This document shows positions 11,214-22,659 of a stretch of DNA of 64,000 bases, piece after piece. Source of the DNA: Budorcas taxicolor (taxonomy: Eukaryota > Chordata > Mammalia > Artiodactyla > Bovidae). Below the pieces are notes generated by a model that saw only the letters and a program-made list of their open reading frames with translations, searched no databases and had not been told where the DNA came from. Where the stretch lies: positions 15,518,001 through 15,582,000 of the forward strand of contig NC_068928.1 of the NCBI RefSeq assembly GCF_023091745.1, in the 5' to 3' direction. The position numbers and the translations under genes were made by a program. The first letter of the stretch is position 1. Each line of letters opens with the position of its first letter.

Positions 11214-11460
11214 TCTTTCTTTCTGGCTGCCCTGTGTCTTTGTTGCTGCACTCGAGCTTCTTACTGTGGTGGCGTCTCTGTTGCGGTGCGTGGGCTCTAG
11301 AGGGTGTGGGCTTCAGTAATTGCGGCTCACGGGCTTGGTTGGTCCGAGGCAGGCCAGACTGTCCCTGACCAGGGATCGAACCCATGTCCCCTGCATTAGA
11401 AGGTGGACTCTTAACCACAGGACCCCCAGGAAGACCCCCAGGGGACCCCCAGGAAGTCCC
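11214..11460 (-). mobile_element. CHR-type SINE, near full length
   Basis: Antisense: ctggctgccctgtgtctttg, cttcagtaattgcggctcac, then the tRNA-like head tgaccagggatcgaacccat and cttaaccacaggacccccag. The head end is repeated: the motif gacccccaggaag occurs twice (11421 and about 11445), a small local duplication. Confidence 0.88.
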
Positions 11461-12177
11461 CGAATACTTTCTTTATCGGAGGGATGGGCCTTTGGGTGAA
11501 GTTCTTGGTTGAAGGACAGGTGAGGTCCCCTCCGCATCATGCAAGGCTCAGCCCACATTGCACCCAGGATCTCCTGAGTGTTCTCACCTGGGGCAAGGCC
11601 ACATTGATCTGAGACCTGAGCCAAGAGGCACGGCTTACTCTGCAGGTGGCCTTTACAGGGGCTAGAGGCCTCACCTAGGCTGCAAGACCCCAATCCATCT
11701 AGTAGGTCCTCTTGATTCACAAGATGACCTGGGGCTGGACCTTCTTTTAGCCTCAGTTTTTCCCTGGGTAGAATGGGCCCAGGCCGTCTCATCGGAATCC
11801 CTGCCATGGGGTTGTCATCCATGATGCAGCCATGTGGAGTCCTAGGCAAATCCTTTATCCAGACATGTGATGGTAAGTTTAGCTACTAGTTCCCTGAGAG
11901 AAAAAACAAATAAACCAAAAAAACAAAAACAAAAAAAACCCAATTTGCAGTGTTTGCCAGTTTCTGTGGTGTCAATATTGCCACCATGCTGATTTCTATC
12001 CACTAACGTGGAGCCGCTGAACAAGGAGACAAGAAAAGACGTGCACAGTTGGCTCTTGTGAGTTGGTCCAGCACACCCCTGCCTTTATCCTAAACAGCCA
12101 GCGTCAGCCCAGCACGAGGGAGTTTTGAAATCAAGGGTAGGCAGGAAGCAAAAGTCCAGAAGAAAAAAGTCCAGCTA
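11461..12177. other. unique sequence, nothing recognised
   Basis: No repeat or gene assigned. An A-rich stretch (aaaaacaaataaacc and similar) lies at 11900-11940. Confidence 0.4.
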
Positions 12178-12178
12178 T

Positions 12179-12378
12179 GGACTTCCCTGGTGGTTCAGTA
12201 GCTAAGACTCCACACTTACAGGTTCAGTCCCCGGGGGGATCTAGACCCCACATGCTGAAAGTGAGAGGTAGCGAAGGATGCTGCGGGCTACGATGAAGAT
12301 CCACGATCCCTCGTGGCCTCAACTAAGACCCAGCACAGCCAAGTAAGGAAATGAATAAATCTTAAAAAAAATAAAATA
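12179..12378 (+). mobile_element. CHR-type SINE
   Basis: Sense: ggacttccctggtggttcag head, ggttcagtccccgggg, body ggcctcaactaagacccagc, tail cttaaaaaaaataaaat. The middle is diverged. Confidence 0.88.
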
Positions 12379-12972
12379 CATGTCCGGTTGGAGTGCCAAG
12401 CATTGAGTTTGAGTGAGAGGTGAGGTTGTAAAGAATCAGGAAGTTCGACTCCAGGAGGATGAGAAACAGGTTGGAAAGGGTGATGGGCAGGGAGGTGCCA
12501 GGGAAAGTGGTTCAGGAGGGAAACTGCATTGTGCTAAGTGACGCATGGCCGGCCCAGCATGGCCAGAATAAAATATTGCCTCGTGCCTTTCTGAGGCCCG
12601 GGAGAGCGAGCAGGGTGTACGTGAAGATGAGGGAGCTGAGAAAATAGGCAGGTGTTTCCTGAGCCCCAGGGATGACGTCTGAGCAGGCCGGGCGGGAAAG
12701 GGCAAATCCAATTCCGTAATTGTTGGCGCATCAGTTCTGGTGACGGTCCCCGAAGGGTGATGCCAAGGGCCCAGGGAGGAGGGATGCCCTGGCTGACATC
12801 ATCTGCTATTTCTGGACTGATTCACAGCTTCCTTCAGTGGGAACTTCCTTCAGCACATAAATCACCGTGGTCTTCTCATGACTGCCTCATTCCCCAAGAA
12901 GACAGAGGGAATCCACATACATGGGCATCCCTGGAGAGGGTGCCGGGTGCGGAGAGGAGAGTGCGGCCGTCC

Positions 12973-12980
12973 TGACGTCA
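12973..12980. promoter_or_regulatory. perfect CRE palindrome tgacgtca
   Basis: Full 8-bp cAMP-response-element consensus. No transcript start or CpG island is visible beside it, so function is unproven; it abuts a MIR. Confidence 0.25.
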
Positions 12981-12984
12981 CGCT

Positions 12985-13130
12985 GACTCGGGTTCAAATC
13001 TCGCCTCTGCCCCTAGTTAGCTGAAAGGCTTTGGGTGACTCATTTGTCTTCTCTGACACTCCGTTCCCTCGAATGGGCTAAAAATACCTAGGAGTGCTGG
13101 AAGGGTGACTAAGTGAGACGGTAAGTGGGA
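12985..13130 (+). repeat. MIR SINE
   Basis: actcgggttcaaatctcgcc, then ggctttgggtgactcatttg and ctccgttccctcgaatgggc follow MIR order; the end is gtgctggaagggtgactaag. Confidence 0.65.
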
Positions 13131-13197
13131 GGGGCCAGCCCAGGGCATGCTCACTGCAACACCAACTCTCGCCCATTCCCTTTTTGTGCTGTTTTGC

Positions 13198-13270
13198 TCA
13201 CTTTAGAGAACACGGCCTTTAGAGGACAGTGGTCACTTTAGAGAACAGTGGTCACTTTAGAGAACAGTGG
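13198..13270 (+). repeat. 19-bp minisatellite, about four units
   Basis: Unit tcactttagagaacagtgg. Copies 3 and 4 (13233-13251, 13252-13270) are identical; copies 1 and 2 (from 13198) are shortened and diverged. Confidence 0.9.
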
Positions 13271-13279
13271 TCAATCTGT

Positions 13280-16200
13280 GGAAGCTTCCAGAAGAAGAAG
13301 TAGACTCCCTTTCTAACCCTTTCCTCAACTTTGCCAGGCTCGCAGGGTGTGGGAGTGGGCTGCCTCTGGCAGGATGGAGTTGGTTCTCCTGGGTGGGGGA
13401 CCTGGGGTGTGAGCAGAGAAAGCTCTCTCCCTGCAGAGCCCAGACTTCTCCTTGGGAACTTTGGGGCAAGCAGGGCTCAGAGGCCAGGAGGGCATCTTGG
13501 GAGCTCCACGGCACAAGGCCCGCCTCCCAAGCAGAGGGACCTGCACTTCCGTCACCTGTCCCCATGTCTGCCTGATGCCCTTCCTGCTTGACGCCTGGCT
13601 CTCTGTCTTTCTGTCCCCGCTGTCTGTCCATCAGGCCGGGGGATGGGAGGGGGGATGACTGTTAGACTAGTCCCTGTCAGCCACAGGCGTTCCTGCAGAA
13701 GCCCGCCTGCATCTGTCCACCTGTCAGTCTTCCTGCGCTCCGCCTCCCGGTGGCTCTGATTGCGGCCGACTCGTTTGCACCTGGGCTCCTTTTTATGATG
13801 TCTGAGTGGCAGAGAGGTGATGAATGAGAGTGAGAGAGAGTGACAGACGGGAGCACACGTAAGGGGGATGGAACACGTGCACACCCAGAGGACTGACAGT
13901 TGGGTTGTCCTCCTTGAGACAGGGTCACTCAAGGTCTCCCCAGCCCTAGAGGGGAGTCCGGGACACCATCCATCCCACCTCGAAGCACCGTCTGTCGGCC
14001 TCCCTGACCGCAAACAGGAGGGACCCCCCAGCCACAGGCTCCAGGAGGAGGAGGAGGAAGGACAGTCCCCATGGCAACCGATGGAGAGGCCCTTTTCAGC
14101 TCAAGAAGAACCTTTGTCACAATGGAGCTGTTCAACAAAGAAAATGGGCTGTTAGTTAGGAAAACGGGCTGAACTTCAGTTATGGGCTGCCCACCCCCCC
14201 ACCTGTCAAGGCTGCTATGATGGAGATTCCTGAGTAAGAAGTGAGGGGAGTCAGGCTGGGGTGATGGAGATGGGTCGATCTCCAAGACCACTTCCATCAC
14301 GAATCCAAGGCAATAACGTTACACCAGCGCCTGGCTTGTAGCAGGTGATTAGGATGGAGGTTGGACTAAGTGACCTCAAGGCCCGACCCCACAGCCACTG
14401 AGCTGGAGAAAGACAAAAGGCCAGTTAGTGGCAACAAGTTATGAGTATCCAGGGGCTGGGAACCTGGGATAATACAGGGCTTCCCAGAATAGGAGTGTCT
14501 CCATCTCCCTCACCCTGATTTGCATGGCTCCCACAGGCCTCCCTCCCTTCTTCTAACTCAATTTCAATTTCAATTTCAATGTCAATAACTTCTTGGCATG
14601 ACAAGCAGCCCTTGGTTGCCAAAGCACATTGGAACATTGAGTTTCAGAGTCTCCAACCAGCTTGTCCAGCCAGTGCTGCCCCCTCCCAGGCCTTCCAGGC
14701 CCTTCCTGTGAACATGTCTCATCCTCTGTGCCCTTTCAGGAGACTTAGTTCTACCCTCCCCAGCTATCCGTAAGGTTAATTGAAAAAAAGACACGCTCCC
14801 TGGTTTGATCAAGATGTTCAAACATCGATGGCTCACGGGGCGCCAGCTCTCCTCGCGAAGTGCCGAGACGAGAGTGGGAGAAAGGCTTAGTCCCTCTCTC
14901 TTGAGATGCCGGCCACACAGGAGAAGCAGATGAGAGTCAAGAGTTCCAGTCATGTGGCAAGTGCTTTGATGGGGGGGATGGGTGGGTGGAGTGTGGTGCT
15001 CTGGGAGCACCGAGGAGAGGCCTCTGAGTGGGGAGGGGGCAGAGGGAGGTGGAGGGGTGAGAGCAGAGTGGGGGCGCCTTCTGAAGGACACTCAGAGGGC
15101 AGACCACTGAGTTCCTTCTGTCACGAGTCAGTGATGGCTGGAACGTCACCATGATAGCAACGCCTTTGGCATGAGCCGTAAAGCCAGTGTTAGCAGTGGT
15201 GACAGCTTCCGGAGAGGGAGGGTGTGACACGGACACGTGGGAAGAGGGTTAAAGGAACCCCGGTAGAGAATGCCTGAGGGACAAATGCTGGTGCGTGGGC
15301 AGCCCATCAGTGCATGCCGATTTGTACTTGACACCGTCTGTGACAGGCAGAGAGGGCGGGGAAGTGGAACCAGGGTGCTAGGAGGCACCACCCAGTGCAG
15401 AGGGACCACCGGAGATGCTTGGGGCTCAGGGACAGAAACAGAGGGATCCCGGCTGAGGAAGGAGCAGCCTTGGAGTGCAGAGACGAGCAGGCAGTGATGC
15501 AGGCTTTGCCGCTGTGACATCCCGTGCCGACCCAGGGTCACCTGTTGCCACCACCACGGTGAGCCCCGGGTCAGGGAGTCAGACAGACAGGACTGGACCA
15601 ACTTTGCCAGGAAGCCTTCACAAGCAGGACCTTAACCCTCACCCTTCTCTCTTCTCCCCAACCAGAATATCGCAAATACTAATGGAAAACAGACAGCTCC
15701 CCTCCACACCACCAGCAAGAGAGCAAAACTTTCCTGCAACAGAGAGGGGCCGCAGGCCCTGACTCTGTCTGTCTTTCCATAGCCTTTGGTCAGGCAGAGA
15801 AGAGCCCGGGGGGTGGACAGCTTTGGACAAGACTGATAAAGCTCTGAGGCTCCAGGGCACCTACCTGGGAGTCGGGAGGTTTCCCATGTGATTGTGCTAA
15901 ACCAGTAGGAGCCAACTCCCCTCAGAATCCTGTAGGTTCCTGGGGACCCGTCAGCTGTTGGGTCCTGAACATTCGCAGAGGCTTCTCGGGCAGGAGAGCC
16001 ATCCATGCCGTTTGCCCCTCCTGGTCCTCCTCTTTGCTCATCATCAGGATCTGACAAGGCTGGGGACTCAGGAGGAGGGGAGCTGTGATGAAATGAGGGC
16101 CCCGAGGATGAGGTTCCATCTGGGGACCTTGGGGAAGAAGCCTTGTATCTTCAAATCCTCATTCGACTCTTCTGTAAGATGAGAGGAATGGACCAGATCG

Positions 16201-16325
16201 AAGGTTTGCAAAGAGGGTCCCTTAAAAGCCTGTTCCTGTAAGGTGTCGAGGGGAAAAGCAGTTTGGGAGGGCACACTTTCCATCCTCCAATATGCGTGAC
16301 AGACTCGGAAACGCTCTGTAGCACA
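13280..16325. other. 3 kb without a recognised repeat or gene
   Basis: GC-rich, largely repeat-free by eye, with many short overlapping frames on both strands and no domain I recognise. It includes one short (caattt)n run (14559-14580). It is one of the longer non-repetitive stretches here, so an unrecognised non-coding exon cannot be excluded. Confidence 0.35.
14559..14580 (+). repeat. (CAATTT)n hexanucleotide repeat
   Basis: Three to four units of caattt ending in caatgtcaat. Confidence 0.85.
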
Positions 16326-16340
16326 GAAATCTGTTCAACA

Positions 16341-16375
16341 ATCACTTCTCAGCCTTTTGGCTAAGATCAAGGGTA
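16341..16375 (+). pseudogene. U2 snRNA retropseudogene, 5' end only
   Basis: The 35 bases match the first 35 nucleotides of U2 spliceosomal RNA with about three differences (atcacttctcagccttttgg, then ctaagatcaagggta). The rest of U2, including the Sm site and 3' hairpins, is missing, and there is no proximal-sequence-element-like promoter, so it cannot work. Flanks gaaatctgttcaac (16326-16339) and gaaacctgttcaac (16376-16389) form a 14-bp direct repeat with one mismatch, which supports retroposition of a 3'-truncated U2 copy. No poly(A) follows. Confidence 0.85.
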
Positions 16376-16852
16376 GAAACCTGTTCAACTTTGTCTGACC
16401 TGGTGTTTTTCAGGCAGGCCTTGTTTTCTCGAACTGCCCATTTTCATCCCAAGGAAGGACATGTGACGTAGTTTAGAAAACAGTGAATAAATGCTCCTTT
16501 GGAAGTTCCCCTCCAGTTCTAAAAGTCTGTTTGCTTCTCTAAAGCAAGTGGGAGGGCTGGGGAGGAGAGAGGAAATGACATTTGAAAGCTCTTCCCATGT
16601 GCCCAGTTCTGCGTCATGTCACCCGCCCTCTCACCTCTCCGCCCCCTAGCTACATCACCCCATGGTGTGGTTGTGAGTTCTCCCCCATCAGATCAGGGCA
16701 GAGAGGCCTGAACTGATGCCAGGGCAAGAGGGGAAGCTTCCTTGGGCTTGCTGCATGCAGGAAGGTCAGAAAATCCTGCTTGAGGTGACCTGGAGGTCAA
16801 GGCTCCATTCCTGGCAGTCTCAGACTGTCTCCAGCCTCCATCAGCTCCATGG

Positions 16853-16995
16853 TCTGGAAGATCCCCTGGAGGAAGGCATGGCAACCCACTCCAGTATTTT
16901 TGTCTGGATAATCCCCATGGACAGAGAAGTTTGGCAGGCTACAGTCCATAGGGTCACGAAGAGTCAGACACCGCTGAAGTGACTTAGCATGCACG
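16853..16995 (+). mobile_element. BovA SINE fragment lacking the tRNA head
   Basis: Starts inside the element (ggaagatcccctggaggaag) and runs through ccactccagtatttttgtct and cagtccatagggtcacgaag to gtgacttagcatgcacgca. Confidence 0.9.
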
Positions 16996-17134
16996 CAGGG
17001 GTTAAGACAAGGAAAGCCAAGGACTGGGGTAAAACCCCTACATGTAACTGACAAAACTAATTCCCAAGAGTTCAGTTCACAGAATGCAGGCCCTGAACAA
17101 AAACATAAAGCTGCCAGTGTGGGTCTGCCTGATG

Positions 17135-17235
17135 CAGTGAAAAGAAACTGAACTTCGGAGCTAAACAGACCAGGGGTCAAATCCTGCCATGAGGAACCTC
17201 GCCTAACTAACCCTACTTAACTGCTGTCTGGGTGA
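17135..17235 (+). repeat. MIR SINE fragment, weak
   Basis: accaggggtcaaatcctgcc resembles the MIR 5' half; the rest is poorly conserved. Confidence 0.35.
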
Positions 17236-17244
17236 ACTACAGCT

Positions 17245-17485
17245 ATTGGCTCTGTAAAAGCTGCTGACTACGGCAGGGAGCACTTGGAATGCCTGGTTAT
17301 CAGACACCTCCTTTCTTGTTTGCCTGTGTTACGCGTGTTCCCAAACTTGTTTATGTCAGTTGCGCTTGTCACCATGAGCAGATAATTGAATCAACTATAA
17401 CCCTAGTCAATTAAATACAAGTGGAGAAAGGAGTTATGCTTTTATGGTAATTAATTTAATGCTTTGGGAAGAATGTTATTAATAA
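17245..17485. promoter_or_regulatory. candidate conserved non-coding element
   Basis: Repeat-free, AT-rich interval with several TAAT/ATTA cores (ataattgaatc, caattaaata, ggtaattaatttaatgc, attattaataaa). This composition is typical of deeply conserved developmental enhancers, but conservation cannot be seen from one sequence; this is inference. Confidence 0.25.
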
Positions 17486-17697
17486 AAAAAATGCTGTTGA
17501 GTCAGGTGTGGCCAAGACTCTACAAGATTTGAAGAAATATCAACCCCATACAAGGAGGTCTATGTACATTGACTATCCTTGCTGGGAATCAAAACCAGAA
17601 ATCTGTTAGTGATATTTACATGGTCTCCGTTGCATGTGATCCTGGGAAGCCAAGTTACCTTTCTGAACATGTTTTTCTTGGCTCTAAAATAAGTTAA

Positions 17698-17836
17698 GGG
17701 GACTTTTCCCTGGTGGTCCAGTGGTTAAGACTCTGTGCTCCTAATGCCGGTGGTCCTGACTTTGATCCCTCACCAGTTAACTAGATCCCACATGCTGCAA
17801 CTAAGACCCAAGGGAGCCAAATAAATAAATATTGTT
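17698..17836 (+). mobile_element. CHR-type SINE, first of a tandem pair
   Basis: Sense: ccctggtggtccagtggtta, short body, ccaaataaataaatattg tail. Preceded by aaaataagttaa (17686-17697); the diverged copy aaaaaatgttaag follows at 17837-17849. Confidence 0.9.
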
Positions 17837-17850
17837 AAAAAATGTTAAGT

Positions 17851-17967
17851 AGGGACTTTCCTGGTGACCCTGTGGTTAGGACTCCTTGTTTCCACTGCAG
17901 GAGGCCTGGGTTTGACCCCTGGTCAGGGAACTAAGATGCCACAAGTCACGAAGGATGGCCAATAAAT
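17851..17967 (+). mobile_element. CHR-type SINE, second of a tandem pair
   Basis: Sense: agggactttcctggtgaccc, ggtttgacccctggtcaggg, tail ccaataaata. Followed by aaaataagttaa (17968-17979), an exact copy of the 12 bp before the first SINE. Confidence 0.9.
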
Positions 17968-18311
17968 AAAATAAGTTAAATAACTCCCCCTGTGAAGAGT
18001 TCTTACAAGAAACACATGAAGCCACATGTAGTGCTGTTCCTGTTTTTTACTTCTCCATGATTCTCATCTTTTTGCCATGACTGCGTTCCCCCATCCAGTG
18101 TTTGTAAGGCTTTGTCCTAAAGTTTGCAGTTCAGCTAATCTGATCTTAATTAGGGTTTAAGACGTGGACTCTCCCTAAGAGGGAATGGGGAAAAGTCTTC
18201 CCAAGAAGTGCATAGACTGGGTATGATTCCAGGCAGGGTGACAGAGCAGCAGGGTGGCGGTCCGAGTTGAAATATCTCTGGGGTGTTCCTCCAATCACAA
18301 TTCGTGTGGTC

Positions 18312-18526
18312 CAGGTGTGTGCATGGGTAGTCACTTCAGTTGTGTCTGCCTCTTTGGGACCCTATGGGCTGTAGACTTCTCTGTCCATGGGATTTTCCAG
18401 GCAAGATACTGGAGTGGGCTGCCATGCCCTCCTCCAGGGGATCTTCCTGACCCAGGGATCGAACCCGCATCTCTTAAGTCTGCATTGGCAGGTGGGTTCT
18501 TTACCACGAGCACCACCTGGGAAGCC
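18312..18526 (-). mobile_element. Bov-tA SINE
   Basis: Antisense: agtcacttcagttgtgtctg, ccaggcaagatactggagtg, gacccagggatcgaacccgc, ccacctgggaagcc. Short flanking repeat ccaggtg on both sides. Confidence 0.92.
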
Positions 18527-19314
18527 AGGTGAGGATGTGCTATTCTTTCTGACGTGACCTAGCCATCTTTCTATGCTCACCATGACTTGCCAGCTTCCCA
18601 ACCCTTCTAACTGGGGGTCAACTCGATCTCACTCTAGAGCAGTCTCATCTCAAACCAGGCATACCCAGAGGAGACTGAGGCTAGATAGAGGAGTTGGAGT
18701 CCTGCTCAGTTCAGACCTCCTGAGCCTCCTGCCCATCACCTCAGAGTTCGGGAGAGATACGGTTCTCCCATACCTGCACCCCAGATGGATACTTGTCAGT
18801 CAAGGATGGACATTCTGCTCACAGCTGGTCCAGCTACTTGCTGCCTGCTCAAAGCTCTCCTAACCCCTGTCATTTGACACCTCTGCTCCTAAATCCTGGT
18901 CCATGGAAGCTAAGAGAGCCTCCACAGGGATCAGAGTGTGCCTGCATTTCTGTTCTGAGAACCGTGCTTCTGCTCTTCCCACTGGGGCTTTCCCAGTGCT
19001 TGTCCGCTGGCCTCAAGCCTCCACCGGTTGGTTCATCCCCCCACTGAGCCAGCTTGGCCCCAGCTGGAGCCCTCAGGCCTAGGGGGCTGCTTCAACAGCT
19101 CTTCTGCCCCCAGGAAGTCAGCACCATATGTGCCCCTAGATGCCCAGAGCCCAGCAGGGGGACCCACTGAACTCTCCTGTAGGCAGGGATGGGCCAGGGG
19201 CTGGGGGGTGGGGAGGGGAGCAAAGGAGGAGACACGTAGACAGCCAACTCTCTTCTCTTTGGTGCTGGCTTCTGCATCACGGGCAGAGTCAGGCAGACCT
19301 GGGGTCATCACTGA
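18527..19314. other. unique sequence, nothing recognised
   Basis: Moderately GC-rich, no repeat family or coding domain recognised. Confidence 0.4.
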
Positions 19315-19420
19315 TGCATGTGAAATCTAGAGCCCTCCTGAACCTTTGTTTCTCCATCTGTAATGTGGGGATGCTGACGGTTGCCTCATCTGCTTATGGA
19401 GAATAATGACAATCAGACAA
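19315..19420 (+). repeat. MIR SINE fragment
   Basis: cctttgtttctccatctgta, then atgtggggatgctgacggtt follows the MIR 3' half. Confidence 0.55.
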
Positions 19421-19654
19421 TGTCTACAAAGACCTTTCTTCCCCTTGGTGACCTGTTCTCATTCAAGAAGCAAGGGAAACATTGAGAAAAACAAAAGCTC
19501 TGCTGGCCAACTGGTCTAAGAATGGGAGTGGTGGAGACCCTGGACCACAGGGGTGGGCATCAGATTGTCCCTCCTGATTGGGGAGGGGGACTCCTTGACT
19601 GTCCTGGGCAGCCATGCATAGGATCAGCCTCCTTGGCTTCTGGCTTGTTGATCT

Positions 19655-19765
19655 TGACTGATATTTCAGAGTTGGAGCACAGAATCCATTTGCCTTTTGG
19701 CAAAACTGATGCCCAGAGAGTGAACATCTGATTGAAGGCCACACAGCAGGCCAGGGTTGGGGTGG
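19655..19765 (-). repeat. MIR SINE fragment
   Basis: ggcaaaactgatgcccagag followed by ttgaaggccacacagcaggc is the reverse-strand MIR core. Confidence 0.55.
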
Positions 19766-20335
19766 GACAGGCTCCCAGAGTCCTGCCTCCCAGGTAGAGG
19801 GTCCGGGTCGTGCATGCTGCTGCCAGCCCACCGGCTCCTCTGTATCCTGATGCTGGGCCCAAGACGTGTGGTAATGAGGCCGCCTGCGCTCCATGGGGGC
19901 GGCCTGGCTGTGCTGCTGGTCCTGCCCTGTTCTCCTGACTCCAGGAGCAGCTCCTTGGAGTTATGCTCAGGGAAATAACCCTCCCACCCCCATTCCAGAA
20001 GGGGAGAGAGGCAGAATGGAAGAAGGGAGTCAAAGCAAACAGAGGCAAGATGGAGAGCCACCTAGAGAGAGAATGATTCACTCACTCATCCTTTCATCCA
20101 AATCTGACATTGAGCCCAGATGCACCAGTAATTCGTGAAGATGCTAAAATTCTTCCACTCGCTGCTAAGTCATTTCCTTCCAGAGCTCTGTAGCATCACA
20201 GGTGCCAAGGACCCTCTTTTAGGGTCTCCAGTATCCTCCCAGCATCCAGAAACTAAAAGGCTCATGCCTGGCCCACCGGGACCCCAGGACCCCTGCCCTA
20301 GTATCGATTCTTAAATATTTTGACTAGTGCCCACT

Positions 20336-20536
20336 GGTCACCAGAGAGTAAAGAATCTGACCACAATGTGGTCAAGACCCAGGTTTGATCTTCTGGTAGG
20401 GAAGGTCCCCTGGAGAAGGGAATGGCTACCTACTCCAGTGGGCTTGCCTGGAAAATTCCATGAACAGAGGAGCCTGGCAGGCGGCAGTCCATGGGGTCGA
20501 AAAGAGTCAGATGCGACTGAGTGACTGACGCTTTCC
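20336..20536 (+). mobile_element. Bov-tA SINE, diverged head
   Basis: tggtcaccagagagtaaaga to aggtttgatcttctggtagg in the head, then ggagaagggaatggctacct, gaggagcctggcaggcggca and gagtcagatgcgactgagtg. Confidence 0.9.
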
Positions 20537-21580
20537 CTGGTCATAGATGCCAGCAAACACTTTGATTGAAACCTTTGGATGAAATGGGAAGTGCTCAGCT
20601 GTGAAATGCCATTATTCACTCATTCGGCAAATGTTTCTGGAGCACCTAGTGTCTGCCTGGGGAACGGGCTAGGACTCTGGGAGGCTGAGCTGTGCAAAGC
20701 AAGGTGCCGACTCAGAGCCTCGCCATGAAACAGAGAGAGCGTGGACGGGAACATCCAGCTCTAAGCAATGACCCAGAGAAAGAGGAGACAGGGAGGGGGC
20801 AGAAGGGGAGGGGCTGCCTGCTCGGCTGGGAGCAGCGGTCCAGGAGGCTCTTGAGCCCCTGGGGAGGGGGCCTTGGAGTCCAGCTTGGAGCTGTCAAGGT
20901 TCTTCACTTCTGTTCAATTATCCACCAATGACTCACAATGAACAGATTGGAAAGGGGACTGAGGACAAGGACGCTTAACTATCCAGCGAAGGAGTGAGGA
21001 AACAGAGAGTGTAGTCCCCAGGACAGGTTTCGGGAAGGTGGGCGAGGGGAGGAAGTCGGGGGGAGGAGGCTCAGTGCCCCCCCCCCAACTCCTGGCAGCT
21101 CCATAACCATTGCTGGGGTTTCCCAGGGGCTGGCCCAACCGCCGAGCCTGGATCATCAGGGCCAGAAGTGGAGCTCAGCGTTGGGAAGGGCAAAGGGGAT
21201 GAGTGTGGAAGGCAGAGAGGTAAATGGGCATGGGCAGGCATAGAGAGCTGGCTCACCCCAGGCTGGTGGTCTCCATCAGCACCGGGGCCCGCAGAGCAGT
21301 GAGTCAAGTCTGCGGACTCTGTCTGCTGGAAGCTCCTTGAGGTTGCCCTTGTCCCTGCCTGGGAAGGACACTGGCCTCGTGGCCCCCCTCCACCTCCTCC
21401 TGCTTCCTGATGTCTGGGTTTCCACCTTCCTCTGGTCTCCTGGGGGCGGGGGCATTCCATGTAGCCTCTTCCAGAACAACCACAGCAACATCTCCGCAAC
21501 AGACACTAAGGTTCATGTTCTACATGAACGTGGGCCTCCCAGGAGTCCTGGGAGTAGGCGCAGAGGTATTCCTTTCCCAG
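20537..21580. other. mostly unique GC-rich sequence
   Basis: Short old-repeat-like string at 20618-20680 (attcggcaaatgtttctgga); otherwise nothing recognised. A C run lies at 21078-21086. Confidence 0.35.
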
Positions 21581-21584
21581 GAGG

Positions 21585-21700
21585 CCCAGGAGGAAAATGA
21601 GGTTCAGACAGGTGACTCTATTTGCCCAAAACCTCAGAGGTGATGTGTCAGAGATGCAGCTCGGACCCGGGTCTGCCTGCTTCTCCCTAAACTTCTCTTC
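21585..21700 (-). repeat. MIR SINE fragment
   Basis: ggaaaatgaggttcagacag, then cagctcggacccgggtctgc. Confidence 0.5.
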
Positions 21701-22317
21701 ATACTTGATACCAGGTTGTCCTTCAGACCTGAGACTGCAGATAAAGAGAGCCAACTGGTGGCTCTGGTAAGAGCGGCTGGGCCTGAAGTCACGTCTCCCC
21801 ACCCCTGGGTCCTCCTCCCCCTCCAGCCTCAACCTGGGAGGAAACTTCTAGCACTTCTCCCTACTCCCACTGGTGTTTTTACGTGCCTGTGATGCACAAG
21901 GGTGATGCTCTCCAGCCCCCAGGGAGCCCTCTCTGATAGCCGAGCCTTCCCTGCCTCTGTCAGACACCTGGCAGCCTACAGAGGCCCAGGGACCTGGCAT
22001 GCTCTATATGATTGGGTCACCCACATAAGTTTTCGGTTCTCTGAGTTCATTGTCTGTCTTACGTCTCCACCTTCTGCACCATTCAAGGTAAACCTCGTGC
22101 TAATTGATTAGACAACCTGATTAGACAACCAGGGGACGTGGGTGGACATGAGGCACAGTGTCCTTTAGTTGAGGGATGATGGGGGTCAAATGGGAGAGTA
22201 AGAGCTTGTCCCATTCTGGGTTGAGTTAGATTCCTGTTAAGTTAGGTTTCTGAAAGAGACTAGCCTTCTTGATATGCTAACTCTTGCCCTGGGGAACGGG
22301 CAGAAGGCTGCTGCGTG

Positions 22318-22512
22318 TCCACTGTGGTCAGGTGCTTTGTAGACATTATCTCATTTATTCTCACAACCATCCCATATGTGGGAGTTGCATTTGCAAATGA
22401 GAAAACTGAAGGTAAGTGACTCGTCTAAGGTCTCCTAGTTTGTACAAGATCTGGGATTTGAGCAGAGGGCTCTTGGACTCCAGAGTCACTGTTTTTCCCA
22501 CCACTTAATAGA
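22318..22512 (-). repeat. MIR SINE
   Basis: Good reverse-strand MIR: caggtgctttgtagacatta, tctcacaaccatcccatatg, gcaaatgagaaaactgaagg, ctcttggactccagagtcac. Confidence 0.75.
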
Positions 22513-22659
22513 GTATGTGGAAAACAACCTGGAAATTCAGGGATCGGGGTGGGAGAGGTGACCTTGAAACAAAGGCCTTCCTGTGGGGCTACCAGCAGGG
22601 GTCGGGCCCTCCCATGCTCCAGCGTCCTGGCAAAGGACACAATCAACTCACGGCTCTGT

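Noticed and set aside
10756..11418. 220-codon minus-strand frame
   Set aside because: Begins in a CHR SINE and ends through a CA repeat (THTHTH); a composite of repeats.
13552..14013. Arginine-rich 153-codon minus-strand frame
   Set aside because: No domain; competing frames on both strands in the same GC-rich DNA.
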